A stretch of DNA of 53,153 nucleotides, from the IMG/VR virus record IMGVR_UViG_3300022591_000013, positions 1 through 53,153 of that record; one strand, given 5' to 3'. The notes under the pieces are model-generated. The model saw nothing but the letters and a program-made list of their open reading frames with translations. It was not told where the DNA came from and ran no database searches. Every line of letters begins with the position of its first letter. Within the stretch, counting starts at the first letter, position 1. The stretch comes from a virus. Both the position numbers and the translations under genes were made by a program. Positions 16,352 through 24,779 of this stretch are shown one piece after another.

Positions 16352-16626
16352 ATAAACCACTGCTGTACTTTGCGGGACACCCCGTGCATCTGAACGACGA
16401 GTTGATGGTGACGCGCACCGTCGAGGAGATACCGCGAACGTGGCGCGAAAGACTTTTCACCTGGCCCTGGCGCCCACTGCGGAGAACGAGAACCCAGGTC
16501 ACCGAGGTACCATCCCGCGCCGTTATGTTCATCAACGACGACGCGCTGGTCATGCACTCGGAACTGTGGCGCGATATCCAAGCGGCCGTGAAGCGCAACC
16601 AGGAGGCGGCAGCAGAGCTGTGGTAA
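16348..16626 (+). CDS. Small unknown protein
   Basis: A 92-aa protein; ATG at 16348 with AGAGGAG upstream. A Trp/Arg-rich stretch (TWRERLFTWPWRPLRRTRT) near 31-49 could bind membrane or nucleic acid. No recognised family. Its end overlaps the next gene. Confidence 0.58.
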   Translation: MNKPLLYFAGHPVHLNDELMVTRTVEEIPRTWRERLFTWPWRPLRRTRTQVTEVPSRAVMFINDDALVMHSELWRDIQAAVKRNQEAAAELW

Positions 16627-16958
16627 GCCGCCGCCAGACAACGGTGGAACGCATCCGCCAGCTACGCCTGAACATGCTCGTCCATTCGTACATCTACTAC
16701 ACGATGAACGAAAGCCTCATCAGCGACCACGAGTGGCAGCGACGTGCAGACGAACTGGTGGCACTGCAAGCACAACACACCGCGAAGATAAATTGCTACG
16801 ACGCCGCATTCGACGGGTGGGATGCCAGCACCGGATACCACCTTCCCGCAGATCACTGGGTCCAGTCGAAGGCGGACTATCTTCTACGGCACTTCTCGAC
16901 GACGTATGTACCTCCGCAACCAGCACCACGTCGCCGAGGACTGCTCGATAGCACCTAG
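16620..16958 (+). CDS. Small protein resembling the N-terminal (Ia) domain of NAD-dependent DNA ligase
   Basis: A 112-aa protein. The segment SYIYYTMNESLISDHEWQRR followed by ADEL resembles the LigA domain Ia pattern (YYxxDxPxISDxEYDxLxxEL), which binds NAD+ there. No adenylation domain follows, so this is not a complete ligase. Start is uncertain: GTG 16620 has AGGAGG 13 nt upstream and overlaps the previous stop; GTG 16644 is the alternative. Last gene before the strong terminator. Confidence 0.55.
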   Translation: MVSRRQTTVERIRQLRLNMLVHSYIYYTMNESLISDHEWQRRADELVALQAQHTAKINCYDAAFDGWDASTGYHLPADHWVQSKADYLLRHFSTTYVPPQPAPRRRGLLDST

Positions 16959-16965
16959 CACCACC

Positions 16966-17028
16966 AGCGGGGTTTTCCTCCTCCTTCCCCGCTGCTTTGC
17001 CCCGCCCTCACCGGCGGGGCTTTTTTTT
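16966..17028 (+). terminator. Double-hairpin rho-independent terminator
   Basis: A first hairpin, AGCGGGG/CCCCGCT (16966-16972 and 16987-16993), is followed by the main terminator CCCCGCC (17000-17006)/GGCGGGG (17013-17019) and eight T residues (17021-17028). It closes the small-gene block and insulates it from the late genes. Confidence 0.9.
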
Positions 17029-17304
17029 GACCCTATAACCATGCAGGGCGGTATGGTATTGTACGTAAAAGAGCCTCATAGCGCGATAATTATGTACGGG
17101 GCCGCTACCCTACCAGCTGGGCTCTACATAAATGCCCGCAAACGAGCGTTTTGAGCCTGCCACGTCAAAGGAAAACCCAGCCCAACCCTGCCGGTATTGA
17201 CTTTCCCAGCTCAATAGCTATGCTCCGCGCCGAACAAGCAGAGCAGCCCGTGACGGGTGCTAGATAACACTGCGATCAACTCAGCACAGATATGGTGGGA
17301 TGCC
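17029..17304. other. Intergenic region between early and late genes
   Basis: It lies between the terminator and the terminase small subunit. It holds the late promoter (17197-17224) and an open frame of 37 codons from ATG 17041 without a ribosome site, which I do not call. Nothing else was recognised. Confidence 0.55.
17197..17224 (+). promoter_or_regulatory. Sigma70-like promoter for packaging and structural genes
   Basis: TTGACT (17197-17202), a 16-nt spacer and TATGCT (17219-17224). It lies between the terminator and the terminase small subunit gene, with no other start signal for the structural block, so it probably drives the late operon. Confidence 0.6.
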
Positions 17305-17679
17305 ATGGGAAGGAAGATTCATGCAGGCATGTTCAAGAAGGGAGTTGGCGGCAACCCAGCAGGACCGAAACCGGGATACAAGCACAAGCGGACCATCTTG
17401 CGAGAGGCAATGATGGCGAATCCGAAGTACGCGAAGCTGGATCCCATCGAGTTCATGCTTGAGATGCTGTCAGACCCGTCGTACGGACTGAGCAACAGGA
17501 AGTGGGCCGCGATGCAGGTGGCGCCCTACGTGAGGAGCAAGATGCCGATCAAGGTAGAGACTGCACCAGCAGCAGACGATTCAGCAGCGCAGATACGCGA
17601 GACGCTTGCCGCGCTCAATGCAGTAACGGAAGGTGAAGCACCCCCAGCCCGTAAGCGGGTGAAACTTCTTGAGGACTGA
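17305..17679 (+). CDS. Terminase small subunit (DUF5681-like)
   Basis: A 124-aa protein directly upstream of the large terminase. It contains GVGGNPAGPKPGYKHKR, a version of the GNPAG-x-P signature seen in DUF5681 phage proteins at the terminase locus, then a helical part. Predicted to recognise phage DNA for packaging. Start is uncertain: ATG 17305 (GGTGGGA upstream) is preferred over GTG 17257; the internal ATG 17329, giving MFKKGVGGNPAG, is also plausible. Confidence 0.68.
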   Translation: MGRKIHAGMFKKGVGGNPAGPKPGYKHKRTILREAMMANPKYAKLDPIEFMLEMLSDPSYGLSNRKWAAMQVAPYVRSKMPIKVETAPAADDSAAQIRETLAALNAVTEGEAPPARKRVKLLED

Positions 17680-17681
17680 TC

Positions 17682-17786
17682 ATGGCATGGACAGATGAAG
17701 CAAGAGCCAAAGCAGCAGCAACGCGCAGGGCGAGAGCCAAACAACCTGCGAAGGGTGCGAAGGCCACGGCCGGTCGCCGCAAGTAA
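17682..17786 (+). CDS. Tiny Ala/Arg/Lys-rich basic protein
   Basis: A 34-aa protein beginning MAWTDEARAKAAATRRARAK, probably one basic helix that binds nucleic acid. GAGG lies 8 nt upstream of the ATG. Its start resembles the protein encoded just after terL (19171; MAWGEAARRAAAMTRQ), so the two may be related copies flanking the terminase. Confidence 0.5.
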   Translation: MAWTDEARAKAAATRRARAKQPAKGAKATAGRRK

Positions 17787-17792
17787 CACACC

Positions 17793-19169
17793 GTGACCAC
17801 TGCTGCACTCACTCCCCGTTGGACTTCTCTGCGACCACATCCGGTCCAGCAGGCGTACTGGCACAGCCCGCACCGCTTCAACACGGTGCCGAGCGGACGC
17901 CGTAGCGGGAAGACTGAGCTGGCCAAGCGCAAGCTGATCAAGCGCGGACTCGCAGCCACGACGGCGTGGAAGCCGCGCTTCTTCGCGGGCGCACCTACGC
18001 GTGACCAAGCCAAGCGCATCTTCTGGGAAGACCTGAAGGCCCTGGCACCGAAGCACCTGCTCGCTGGCGTCCCGTCCGAATCCGACTTGATGCTGCCGCT
18101 GATCAACGGCGCACAGATATGGGTTGTCGGGCTCGACGTTGCAGCGCGGATGGAAGGGCAACCGTGGGATGGCGGCGTCGTCGATGAGATCGGCAATGCG
18201 AAGAAGGAAGTCTGGGGCGCCAACATCCGTCCTGCACTATCCGACCGTAAGGGCTGGTGCGACCTGATCGGCGTACCCGAGGGCCGCAACCACTACTATG
18301 ATCTCGACCTGTCTGCACAAGCGCAGTTCAAGGAGCTGGGACCCAAGTCGCCGTGGGGACGCTACCACTGGAAGTCCGCCGACATCCTTGATGCCGAGGA
18401 GATCGAGCAGGCACGCCGTGACCTTGACCCGCTGACGTTCCAGCAGGAGTACGAGGGAAGCTTCATCAACTTCGAGGGCCGCGCGTACTACGTATTCATC
18501 GTTGAGAAGCACACGAAGCCCTTGAAGTATGATCCCAAGCGCGAGCTGATCTTCTGCTTCGACTTCAACGTAGATCCAGGCGTCTGTGCAGTCTGCCAAG
18601 AGCAGAACCTGCCTGGGCAGTATCACCGCGACGACAAGGGCGTCCTGCTGCTGGACAAGCCGATCTATGGCACGGGCGTCATCGCCGAGGTCTATATCGA
18701 GCGCAACAGCAACACGCCCGCGGTATGCCGCAAGCTGGTGCAGGACTGGGGCAAGCACGCAGGCAAGGTGACGTGTTACGGCGATGCGACAGGCGGCGCC
18801 CGGGGCACAGCGAAGGTGCAGGGCAGCGACTGGGATCTCATCAAGGCAGAGCTGAACCCAGTCTTCGGCGGCAGGATCACGTACGATGTACCTGCTAGCA
18901 ACCCAACCGAGCGCAGCCGCATCAATGCAATGAACACCCGCTTGCAGTCTGCCAGCGGCGAGATCCGCATGCTCGTGGATCCAGTGAAGGCACCGCACGT
19001 CGTGAAGGACTTGGACGGCGTTGTGCTATTGAAGGGCGGCAGCGGCGAGCTCGACAAGAAGGCGACGCCGATGCTCACGCACATATCCGACGGGCTTGGC
19101 TACTACATCGCCAAGAAGTTCCCGATCATTCCGCAGGTCATGCACCGAGTTGAAATGGGGGGCACATAA
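17793..19169 (+). CDS. terL: Terminase large subunit
   Basis: A 458-aa DNA-packaging motor. ATPase: Walker A SGRRSGKT (K40), Walker B GGVVDEIGN with catalytic Glu near 123, and GAPTRDQAKRIFW between them. Nuclease, RNase H fold: CFDFNVDPG near 253, CYGDATGG near 329, and a final acidic HISDGLGYY near 431. GTG start at 17793, with no ATG nearby. It moves DNA into the procapsid through the portal encoded at 19515. The packaging mode (cos, pac or terminal repeats) cannot be decided by eye. Confidence 0.95.
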   Translation: MTTAALTPRWTSLRPHPVQQAYWHSPHRFNTVPSGRRSGKTELAKRKLIKRGLAATTAWKPRFFAGAPTRDQAKRIFWEDLKALAPKHLLAGVPSESDLMLPLINGAQIWVVGLDVAARMEGQPWDGGVVDEIGNAKKEVWGANIRPALSDRKGWCDLIGVPEGRNHYYDLDLSAQAQFKELGPKSPWGRYHWKSADILDAEEIEQARRDLDPLTFQQEYEGSFINFEGRAYYVFIVEKHTKPLKYDPKRELIFCFDFNVDPGVCAVCQEQNLPGQYHRDDKGVLLLDKPIYGTGVIAEVYIERNSNTPAVCRKLVQDWGKHAGKVTCYGDATGGARGTAKVQGSDWDLIKAELNPVFGGRITYDVPASNPTERSRINAMNTRLQSASGEIRMLVDPVKAPHVVKDLDGVVLLKGGSGELDKKATPMLTHISDGLGYYIAKKFPIIPQVMHRVEMGGT

Positions 19170-19170
19170 C

Positions 19171-19518
19171 GTGGCATGGGGAGAAGCAGCACGCCGCGCA
19201 GCGGCAATGACGCGACAGGCGCACGCGCAGTACAAGAAGCAGTTCGCGCAGAAGGGCTGGGAGCGTAACCTGTCCGCCGATACCTCGAAGGGCGGTCGGA
19301 AGGATCTCGCCCGCAGACTGCGCGAGCTCCGTCGCGGGCCTGGCACCTTGGCGAACGGGACGAAGCTTCCGATCAGCGAGTACCGGATTCATGATGCTGC
19401 CAGCAACGCTGCGGCCAGCACCCGGCTTCGCAATGCAGCCAGGAAAGCAACGAGCACCACGACCAAGGCGTCGAAGCAGATCAAGCTGAGCCGAGTTGTA
19501 GGCAAGGGGAAGAAATGA
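19171..19518 (+). CDS. Small basic protein between terminase and portal
   Basis: A 115-aa, Arg/Lys/Ala-rich protein. GTG at 19171, 1 nt after the terL stop; the first residues (MAWGEAARRAAAMTRQAHAQ) resemble the tiny protein at 17682. The C-terminal third (AARKATSTTTKASKQIK) is very basic. Its stop overlaps the portal ATG at 19515. Possibly DNA-binding or a packaging accessory; family not recognised. Confidence 0.6.
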   Translation: MAWGEAARRAAAMTRQAHAQYKKQFAQKGWERNLSADTSKGGRKDLARRLRELRRGPGTLANGTKLPISEYRIHDAASNAAASTRLRNAARKATSTTTKASKQIKLSRVVGKGKK

Positions 19519-20948
19519 GCGTCCGCTCCACCCACCCGCAGTATGACTCCTATCTTCCGAAGTGGAAGAGGTGCCGCCATGCCGCCGAAGGCCAGGACTC
19601 CGTGCATGCTGCTGGCACAGACTATCTGCCCAAGCTCAAGGATCAGAGCCAAGACGACTACAAGGCGTATCGTGACCGCGCTGTGTTCTTCAACGCGACG
19701 TGGCGCACCTTGTCCGGTCTCTCTGGCATGCTGTTCCGCAAGCCGCCGAAGATCGATTGCCCTTCCGTTACGGAAGCACTGCTGGACACGGTTACGGAGG
19801 ACGGCCAACCCCTCGGCATCTTCGCCCGCGAGGTGGTCGAGGAGTGCCTGATGGTTGGGCGTACCGGCGTGCTGGTGGATTATCCGGAAGTTGATGCCGC
19901 TACCTTGACCAAGGCGGATGCCGCGGCGCTGAACCTGCGGCCGACGATGGCGGTGTATCGCGCCGAGAACATCATCAACTGGAAGCAGGCAGTCATCGCC
20001 AACCGCCGCGTGCTGACGATGGTCGTGCTCGAGGAAGAGTGCGAGACGCCGAAGGATGAGTTCGAGAGTACCTGCGAGACCCGCTATCGGGTGCTGGACC
20101 TCGTTCGAGGCGAGAAGGGCATGACCTACCGCATCCGAGTCTTCAAGTGCGACGAGCAGACCAAGGCAGATACGCAGATCGGCCAGGACGTATTCCCGAC
20201 GATGAGCGGCGCGAAGCTGGACTTCATCCCGTTCTACTTCCTGTCGGCAGACGACACCGGCGTTACGCCCGACGATCCGCCCATGATCGACTTGGTAGAT
20301 CTCAACCTGTCGCACTACCGCGTCACGGCGGACTACGAGCACGGGTGCCACTTCACGGGCCTGCCGACCGGGTACATCACGGGCTATACGAAAACCGAGG
20401 GCGAGAAAATCTACCTGGGATCGCAGAAGATGATGATCTTCCCAGGCCCCGAGGTGAAGGTAGGGTTCCTCGAGTTCAGCGGTGCGGGTCTCGGATCGCT
20501 ACAGGCCAATCTCGAGCGCAAGGAAGCCCAGATGGCAGTCCTCGGGGCGCGCATGCTCGAGGCGCAGAAGAAGGGCGTCGAGAGCGCAGAGGTCGCTGGA
20601 ATCCACCGAGCAGGAGAGAACAGCCTCCTTGCAGGCATCGCCCAGGCAATCTCGCTGGGCTTGACTGCTGCATTGCAGACGTTCAGCAACTGGGCTGGCG
20701 GCAGCGGCACCGTGATGGTTGCGCTGAACCGAGACTTCTTCCCTGCGCCCATGTCCGCGCAGGATCTAACAGCACTGGTGATGTCGTGGCAGCAGGGGGC
20801 AATCAGCAAGCAGACCTTGTTCGACAACTTGCAGGCAGGGCAGATCATCTCCGAGGGCACAACCTTCGAAGCTGAAGAGGTTCGCATCAACGACCAGTTG
20901 ATCACCGGGCCTGCCCCTGCCGCACCTCCTGCCGCGGGAGCTGCGTAA
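19515..20948 (+). CDS. Portal protein (DUF4055 type)
   Basis: A 477-aa protein expected to form the dodecameric DNA entry ring at one capsid vertex. The N-terminal region (YLPKWKRCRHAAEGQDSVHA; YLPKLKDQSQDDYKAYRDRA; ATWRTLSGLSGMLFRKPP) and the middle ECLMVGRTGVLVDYP are typical of DUF4055 portal proteins. The C-terminal part is helical with a Pro/Ala tail. It lies between terminase and MuF genes, as expected. Confidence 0.88.
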   Translation: MSVRSTHPQYDSYLPKWKRCRHAAEGQDSVHAAGTDYLPKLKDQSQDDYKAYRDRAVFFNATWRTLSGLSGMLFRKPPKIDCPSVTEALLDTVTEDGQPLGIFAREVVEECLMVGRTGVLVDYPEVDAATLTKADAAALNLRPTMAVYRAENIINWKQAVIANRRVLTMVVLEEECETPKDEFESTCETRYRVLDLVRGEKGMTYRIRVFKCDEQTKADTQIGQDVFPTMSGAKLDFIPFYFLSADDTGVTPDDPPMIDLVDLNLSHYRVTADYEHGCHFTGLPTGYITGYTKTEGEKIYLGSQKMMIFPGPEVKVGFLEFSGAGLGSLQANLERKEAQMAVLGARMLEAQKKGVESAEVAGIHRAGENSLLAGIAQAISLGLTAALQTFSNWAGGSGTVMVALNRDFFPAPMSAQDLTALVMSWQQGAISKQTLFDNLQAGQIISEGTTFEAEEVRINDQLITGPAPAAPPAAGAA

Positions 20949-21175
20949 TGGCTGAGACTCTTTCGCCAACTGCATTTGAGCAGGCCGATACGTATCGCCC
21001 CGGTGAGCGCATCCAATCGAAGAGGACGCACCGCATAGGAACTGTGATTGAATGGCCTGTTGGGCAGGAGTACCCGCCCGGCCACGGCGCTGTGCATGGT
21101 GCCGTTATGGTTCGCTGGGATGATATGCCGCATAAGCCGACACATGCTTGGCGGCACCAAATTCACCGCATCTGA
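20948..21175 (+). CDS. Small protein between portal and MuF
   Basis: A 75-aa protein; its ATG overlaps the portal stop (TAATG). The beta-rich pattern RTHRIGTVIEWPVGQEYPPG, then GAVMVRWDDMPHKPTHAW, suggests a small SH3-like barrel. Function unknown. Confidence 0.6.
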   Translation: MAETLSPTAFEQADTYRPGERIQSKRTHRIGTVIEWPVGQEYPPGHGAVHGAVMVRWDDMPHKPTHAWRHQIHRI

Positions 21176-21188
21176 AAGGAGCATGATC

Positions 21189-22226
21189 GTGGCACTATCC
21201 GCCGCAGAGCTGAAGATCGCTGACGACCTGCTGTCGCACAACCTGGACTTGCTCCGGTTGAATGCCAGCATGCGCCAGGATGCTCTGCGGGCGCTCAAGG
21301 CACTAGAGCAGGAGCTGACCGCACGCATCTCGACGGGAACGCTGACCGAGTACAGCAAGTCGGCCGCAGACTATCTAATCGCCTCGGCACGGGCTGTCGT
21401 GCAGCAGTATTACGCAGACATCAGCGCGACTGCGGAAGAGGCACTGGCGGGCTTGTCGCAAGTCCAGCAGGCAGTCGTGAGGGCGGCGTTCATTGACGTA
21501 GGGTTTGGTGCGGCACTTGCCCCCCTTACGCAGTTCGCCACAGCCCTCTCCGATATCATGATCGAAGGTGCTCCGTCGAAGGAGTGGTGGGCCAAGCAGT
21601 CTGAGGAGCTGGCGTTCAAGTTCTCCAATGCCGTGCGGCAGGGAATCATCCAGGGGAAGACCAACGCCACGATCATCGCAGACGTGCGGCAGGTTATCGA
21701 CATCGGCCGCGCCAATGCGGCTGCACTCGTGCAGACCTCCGTGCAGACGGTAGCGAACGTGGCGCGTCTCGAGTTCTTCCGCGCCCACGCCGACATCATT
21801 GACGGTGTGCAGCAGTTAAGCACGCTTGATAGCCACACCACGACAATCTGCATGGCGTACTCCGGGGCCGAATGGGACTTGGAAGGGAACCCGATCGAGG
21901 GCACGAAGCTCCCCTTCAACGGTGGGCCACCGCGGCACTGGAACTGCCGCTCAATCTTGGTGCCAAAGACCAAGACGTTCCAAGAACTTGGTATCGACGC
22001 CAGCGAGGTTCCCGAATCCACTCGCGCAAGCATGGACGGGCAGGTGGCGGCGAGTACGACGTTCGAGGCATTTCTCGAGCGCAAGGGCAAGGCATTTCAG
22101 GATGAGATGCTAGGCAAAGGAAGAGCACAGCTATGGCGGGACGGCACGATCACCCTGCCACAACTGCTTGACCTGAAGGGCAACCCGCTGACGTTGGCGG
22201 AGTTGAAGGCGAAGTACGTGAAATGA
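21189..22226 (+). CDS. MuF-like head morphogenesis protein
   Basis: A 345-aa minor capsid protein. A long helical N-terminal region is followed by a MuF-type C-terminal domain: TSVQTVANVARLEFF near 185, STLDSHTTTICMAYSGAEWD and GGPPRHWNCRSILVP (the PxHxNCRC-like signature). Start: ATG 21183 is only 1 nt from the GAAAGGAG ribosome site, while the in-frame GTG 21189 has normal spacing (7 nt), so the GTG is preferred. Such proteins often sit inside the head and may be injected with DNA. Confidence 0.88.
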   Translation: MALSAAELKIADDLLSHNLDLLRLNASMRQDALRALKALEQELTARISTGTLTEYSKSAADYLIASARAVVQQYYADISATAEEALAGLSQVQQAVVRAAFIDVGFGAALAPLTQFATALSDIMIEGAPSKEWWAKQSEELAFKFSNAVRQGIIQGKTNATIIADVRQVIDIGRANAAALVQTSVQTVANVARLEFFRAHADIIDGVQQLSTLDSHTTTICMAYSGAEWDLEGNPIEGTKLPFNGGPPRHWNCRSILVPKTKTFQELGIDASEVPESTRASMDGQVAASTTFEAFLERKGKAFQDEMLGKGRAQLWRDGTITLPQLLDLKGNPLTLAELKAKYVK

Positions 22227-22264
22227 CGCGAGATGCGTCCAACATAATCCGGGAAGGATAGATC

Positions 22265-23026
22265 ATGGGATTGGCACTTGTAGTTGATAAGCTCGACGCG
22301 GTAGCTGAGACGGCCCGCGCGCTGTACGTTGAGAAGGACGGGAAATTCCACCTCGACGTTGATGGGCTGGAAGATACCTCTGGCCTGAAGACTGCCTTGC
22401 AGAAGGAACGCGACGCTGCCAAGGAAGCCAAGCGCATCGCCAAGGAAATTGAGCAGCGGTTCGAGGGCATTGATCCCGCCAAGGTGCGCGAGATGATGAC
22501 CAGGCTCGAGAACGACGGCGAGGCCGCGTTGATTGCAGCAGGCAAGATCGACGAAGTCATTGCCAAGCGTACCGAGAAGTTCAAGGCAGAGAGCGCACGC
22601 CAGATCGCCGACGCACAGGCCGCTGCGAAAGCCGCGGACGCCCGTGCCGCGAAGTTCAGCCAGCGCGTACTCGACAACCATATTCGGCAGGCCGCTACCA
22701 AGGCAGGTCTGCATCAACATGCCATTGAAGATGCCCTCTTCCGTGCGCGCAGCATGTTCACCCTCGGCGACGATGGCGATGCCATCCAGCTGGGGGCAGA
22801 CGGCGCCCCGGTACTCGGCAAGGATGGCAAGACGCCCTTCAGCCCCAGCGAGTGGCTCGAGGGCATGAAGGAAACTGCACCGCACTGGTTCCCCGCTGGG
22901 AGCAGTGGCGGTGGCGGTGGCGGCAATGGCAAGGGAAGTGGCGGCAACGGGAAGGACTTGTCGCACCTTCCGCCCGCAGCCCGTATGGCGGCAGCACGCG
23001 AAAGGCAAGCCGCTGGGCGGCGTTGA
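22265..23026 (+). CDS. Capsid scaffolding protein
   Basis: A 253-aa protein just upstream of the major capsid gene. It has a long charged coiled coil at about 35-150 (LQKERDAAKEAKRIAKEIEQ; AADAQ-type alanine-rich helix), a Gly-rich linker near 215-232 and a basic C-terminus typical of capsid-binding ends. Scaffold is inferred from position and composition. No protease gene is seen in the genome. Confidence 0.78.
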   Translation: MGLALVVDKLDAVAETARALYVEKDGKFHLDVDGLEDTSGLKTALQKERDAAKEAKRIAKEIEQRFEGIDPAKVREMMTRLENDGEAALIAAGKIDEVIAKRTEKFKAESARQIADAQAAAKAADARAAKFSQRVLDNHIRQAATKAGLHQHAIEDALFRARSMFTLGDDGDAIQLGADGAPVLGKDGKTPFSPSEWLEGMKETAPHWFPAGSSGGGGGGNGKGSGGNGKDLSHLPPAARMAAARERQAAGRR

Positions 23027-23146
23027 TTCAGGCAGTAACCGCGCCACAGGGATTGTGACGCATCGTAGCTTCTGACCGGGACGGTCATGCACCACACAGC
23101 AACAGAGCGCAGCACAAACTGACCATCACTCACGAAAGGAACTACC

Positions 23147-24205
23147 ATGCGTCAAATCCTGCAATACAAAGCGGTCGTGTTTCTCGCGACCATCGTCGGG
23201 TTCTTCGTCGGCGTTGCAGAGCTTGCATACGTCAAGCTGACGACCCACCTGAATCGCCAGGGAATGCTGCTGACGGGGATGACCCTCGTCGAGGCGGCGA
23301 AGATGGAGACCGGCGACGTCGTTCGCCAGGCCATCATCGAGCTGTATGCGGGCTCGAGCGATATCCTGATGAACCTGCCCTTCGATACGATCCCCGGCAA
23401 CGCGCTGAAGTACAACCGCGAGGATGCCCTGCCTGGCATCGGCTTCCGAGGCGTCAACGAGGCATACACGGCCAGCACCGGGGTCTTGAACCCGCTGACC
23501 GAGGCCCTGGTGATTGCCGGCGGCGACCTCGACGTCGACAAGTTCATTGTCGATACGATGGGCATGGCCCAGCGCAGCACGCATGAGGCGATGAAGGTGC
23601 GCGCCCTGTCGCTTGCCTGGACCAAGAAGTTCATCAAGGGCGACAACCAGTCCGATCCGCGCGAGTTCGACGGCCTGCAAGTCCGTATCACCGGCAACCA
23701 GAAGATCGCCGCAGGCACGACCAACGGCGGTGATGCGCTGTCTCTGGCCATCCTGGACCAAGCGATCGACCAGACGCTGAACCCGACGCATCTGATTATG
23801 TCCAAGGCGATGCGCCGCCGCTTGACAATCGCAGCGCGCACCTACACGATCGGCGGCTTCATCACGTATCAGAAGGATGCGTTCGGGCGCCAGGTCACGA
23901 TGTACAACGACCTGCCGATCCTGATCTGCGACCTGGACAACGCCAGCTCGGCGATCCTGGGCTTCACCGAAGTCAGCAACAACGTCAGCGCGGCCGCCAC
24001 TGCCACGTCGCTCTATGTCGTCAGCTTCGGCGATGGCATGCTGAGCGGCTTGCAGAACGGCGGCATCGACGTGCGTGACCTTGGTGAGCTGCAAACCTCG
24101 CCTGTGTTTCGCACCCGCGTCGAGTGGTACAACGGCTTCGGCGTCTTCAACGGCCGCGCAGCGACCCGCATATGGTCGATCGCAGACGCAGCAGTCGTGG
24201 TGTAA
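23147..24205 (+). CDS. Major capsid protein (HK97 fold)
   Basis: A 352-aa protein expected to form the icosahedral head. Typical features: SSDILMNLPFDTIPGNALKY near 72, YNREDALPGIGFRGVNEAYT, KKFIKGDNQSDPREFDGL, LIMSKAMRRRLTIAAR and GFITYQKDAFGRQVTMYNDL. GAAAGGAA precedes the ATG at 23147. Odd: residues 8-29 (KAVVFLATIVGFFVGVAELA) are strongly hydrophobic, unusual at a capsid N-terminus. The true start could be a later codon, but none has a better ribosome site. Confidence 0.9.
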   Translation: MRQILQYKAVVFLATIVGFFVGVAELAYVKLTTHLNRQGMLLTGMTLVEAAKMETGDVVRQAIIELYAGSSDILMNLPFDTIPGNALKYNREDALPGIGFRGVNEAYTASTGVLNPLTEALVIAGGDLDVDKFIVDTMGMAQRSTHEAMKVRALSLAWTKKFIKGDNQSDPREFDGLQVRITGNQKIAAGTTNGGDALSLAILDQAIDQTLNPTHLIMSKAMRRRLTIAARTYTIGGFITYQKDAFGRQVTMYNDLPILICDLDNASSAILGFTEVSNNVSAAATATSLYVVSFGDGMLSGLQNGGIDVRDLGELQTSPVFRTRVEWYNGFGVFNGRAATRIWSIADAAVVV

Positions 24206-24260
24206 TGGCGTAAGCCAGCGCCACTGAACAAACCCCCACATCACGAAAGGAAGCAGCATC

Positions 24261-24713
24261 ATGGCAAACCTTCACTCGCAATACACGTACGACGACGCGC
24301 TGAAGCTCAAGGCAGCAGCGTTGGTCGCCGCCACCGCCAACGGCTCGATCATCCTGGACCTCGGCAACGGCAAGATCGACACTGACCTTGTCGTGGATGT
24401 CACGGCCCTCGAAGTCGATACCAACGACGAGAGCTACGAGATCATCGTCCAGGGCTCCCCCGACGCCGCCTTCGGCACTGCTGCCAACATCCGGCCGCTT
24501 GCCTGCATGACGCTCGGTGCCGCAGGCTCTGCTCGCGGCGCTGCTGGCGTCCTGGGCATCGGCGCCAACGATGCCATCGGCCGCTACGTCCTCTCGTTCC
24601 GCAACGAGCGCAATGGCACCACGTACCGCTACATCCGCATCCGCACGGTCGTGGTCGGCACGATTGCAACGGGCATCAACTATTCGGCATTCGTTGCCGC
24701 CAAGGACCAGTAA
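24261..24713 (+). CDS. Bbp16-family capsid cement protein
   Basis: A 150-aa protein next to the major capsid gene. The pattern ILDLGNGKIDTDLVVDVTAL followed by EVDTNDESYEIIVQGSPDAAFGT matches the Bbp16 family of Bordetella phage capsid cement proteins. It is predicted to form trimers that brace the capsid surface. GAAAGGAAG precedes the ATG. Confidence 0.82.
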   Translation: MANLHSQYTYDDALKLKAAALVAATANGSIILDLGNGKIDTDLVVDVTALEVDTNDESYEIIVQGSPDAAFGTAANIRPLACMTLGAAGSARGAAGVLGIGANDAIGRYVLSFRNERNGTTYRYIRIRTVVVGTIATGINYSAFVAAKDQ

Positions 24714-24730
24714 CCGCGCCTGACGAATAT

Positions 24731-24751
24731 CCCGGGGGAAGTTCCCCGGGG
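24731..24751 (+). terminator. GC-rich hairpin after the cement gene
   Basis: CCCGGGGGAA and TTCCCCGGGG pair almost perfectly (one unpaired base) around a short loop. There is no T-run, so it more likely stabilises the upstream mRNA or weakly attenuates than terminates. Confidence 0.4.
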
Positions 24752-24779
24752 TGCTCTCAACTGAACGAAAGGAAGAAGC

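Noticed and set aside
15570-17000. Search for tRNA or tmRNA genes here and across the window
   Set aside because: I saw no cloverleaf with GGTTC-AA and acceptor stems; without a covariance model small RNAs could still be missed.
17041-17154. 37-codon frame from ATG 17041 between terminator and late promoter
   Set aside because: No Shine-Dalgarno sequence and it lies upstream of the only promoter in the region.
24731-24751. Strong terminator after the cement gene
   Set aside because: The hairpin is strong but has no T-run and sits mid-operon between structural genes, so full termination is unlikely.
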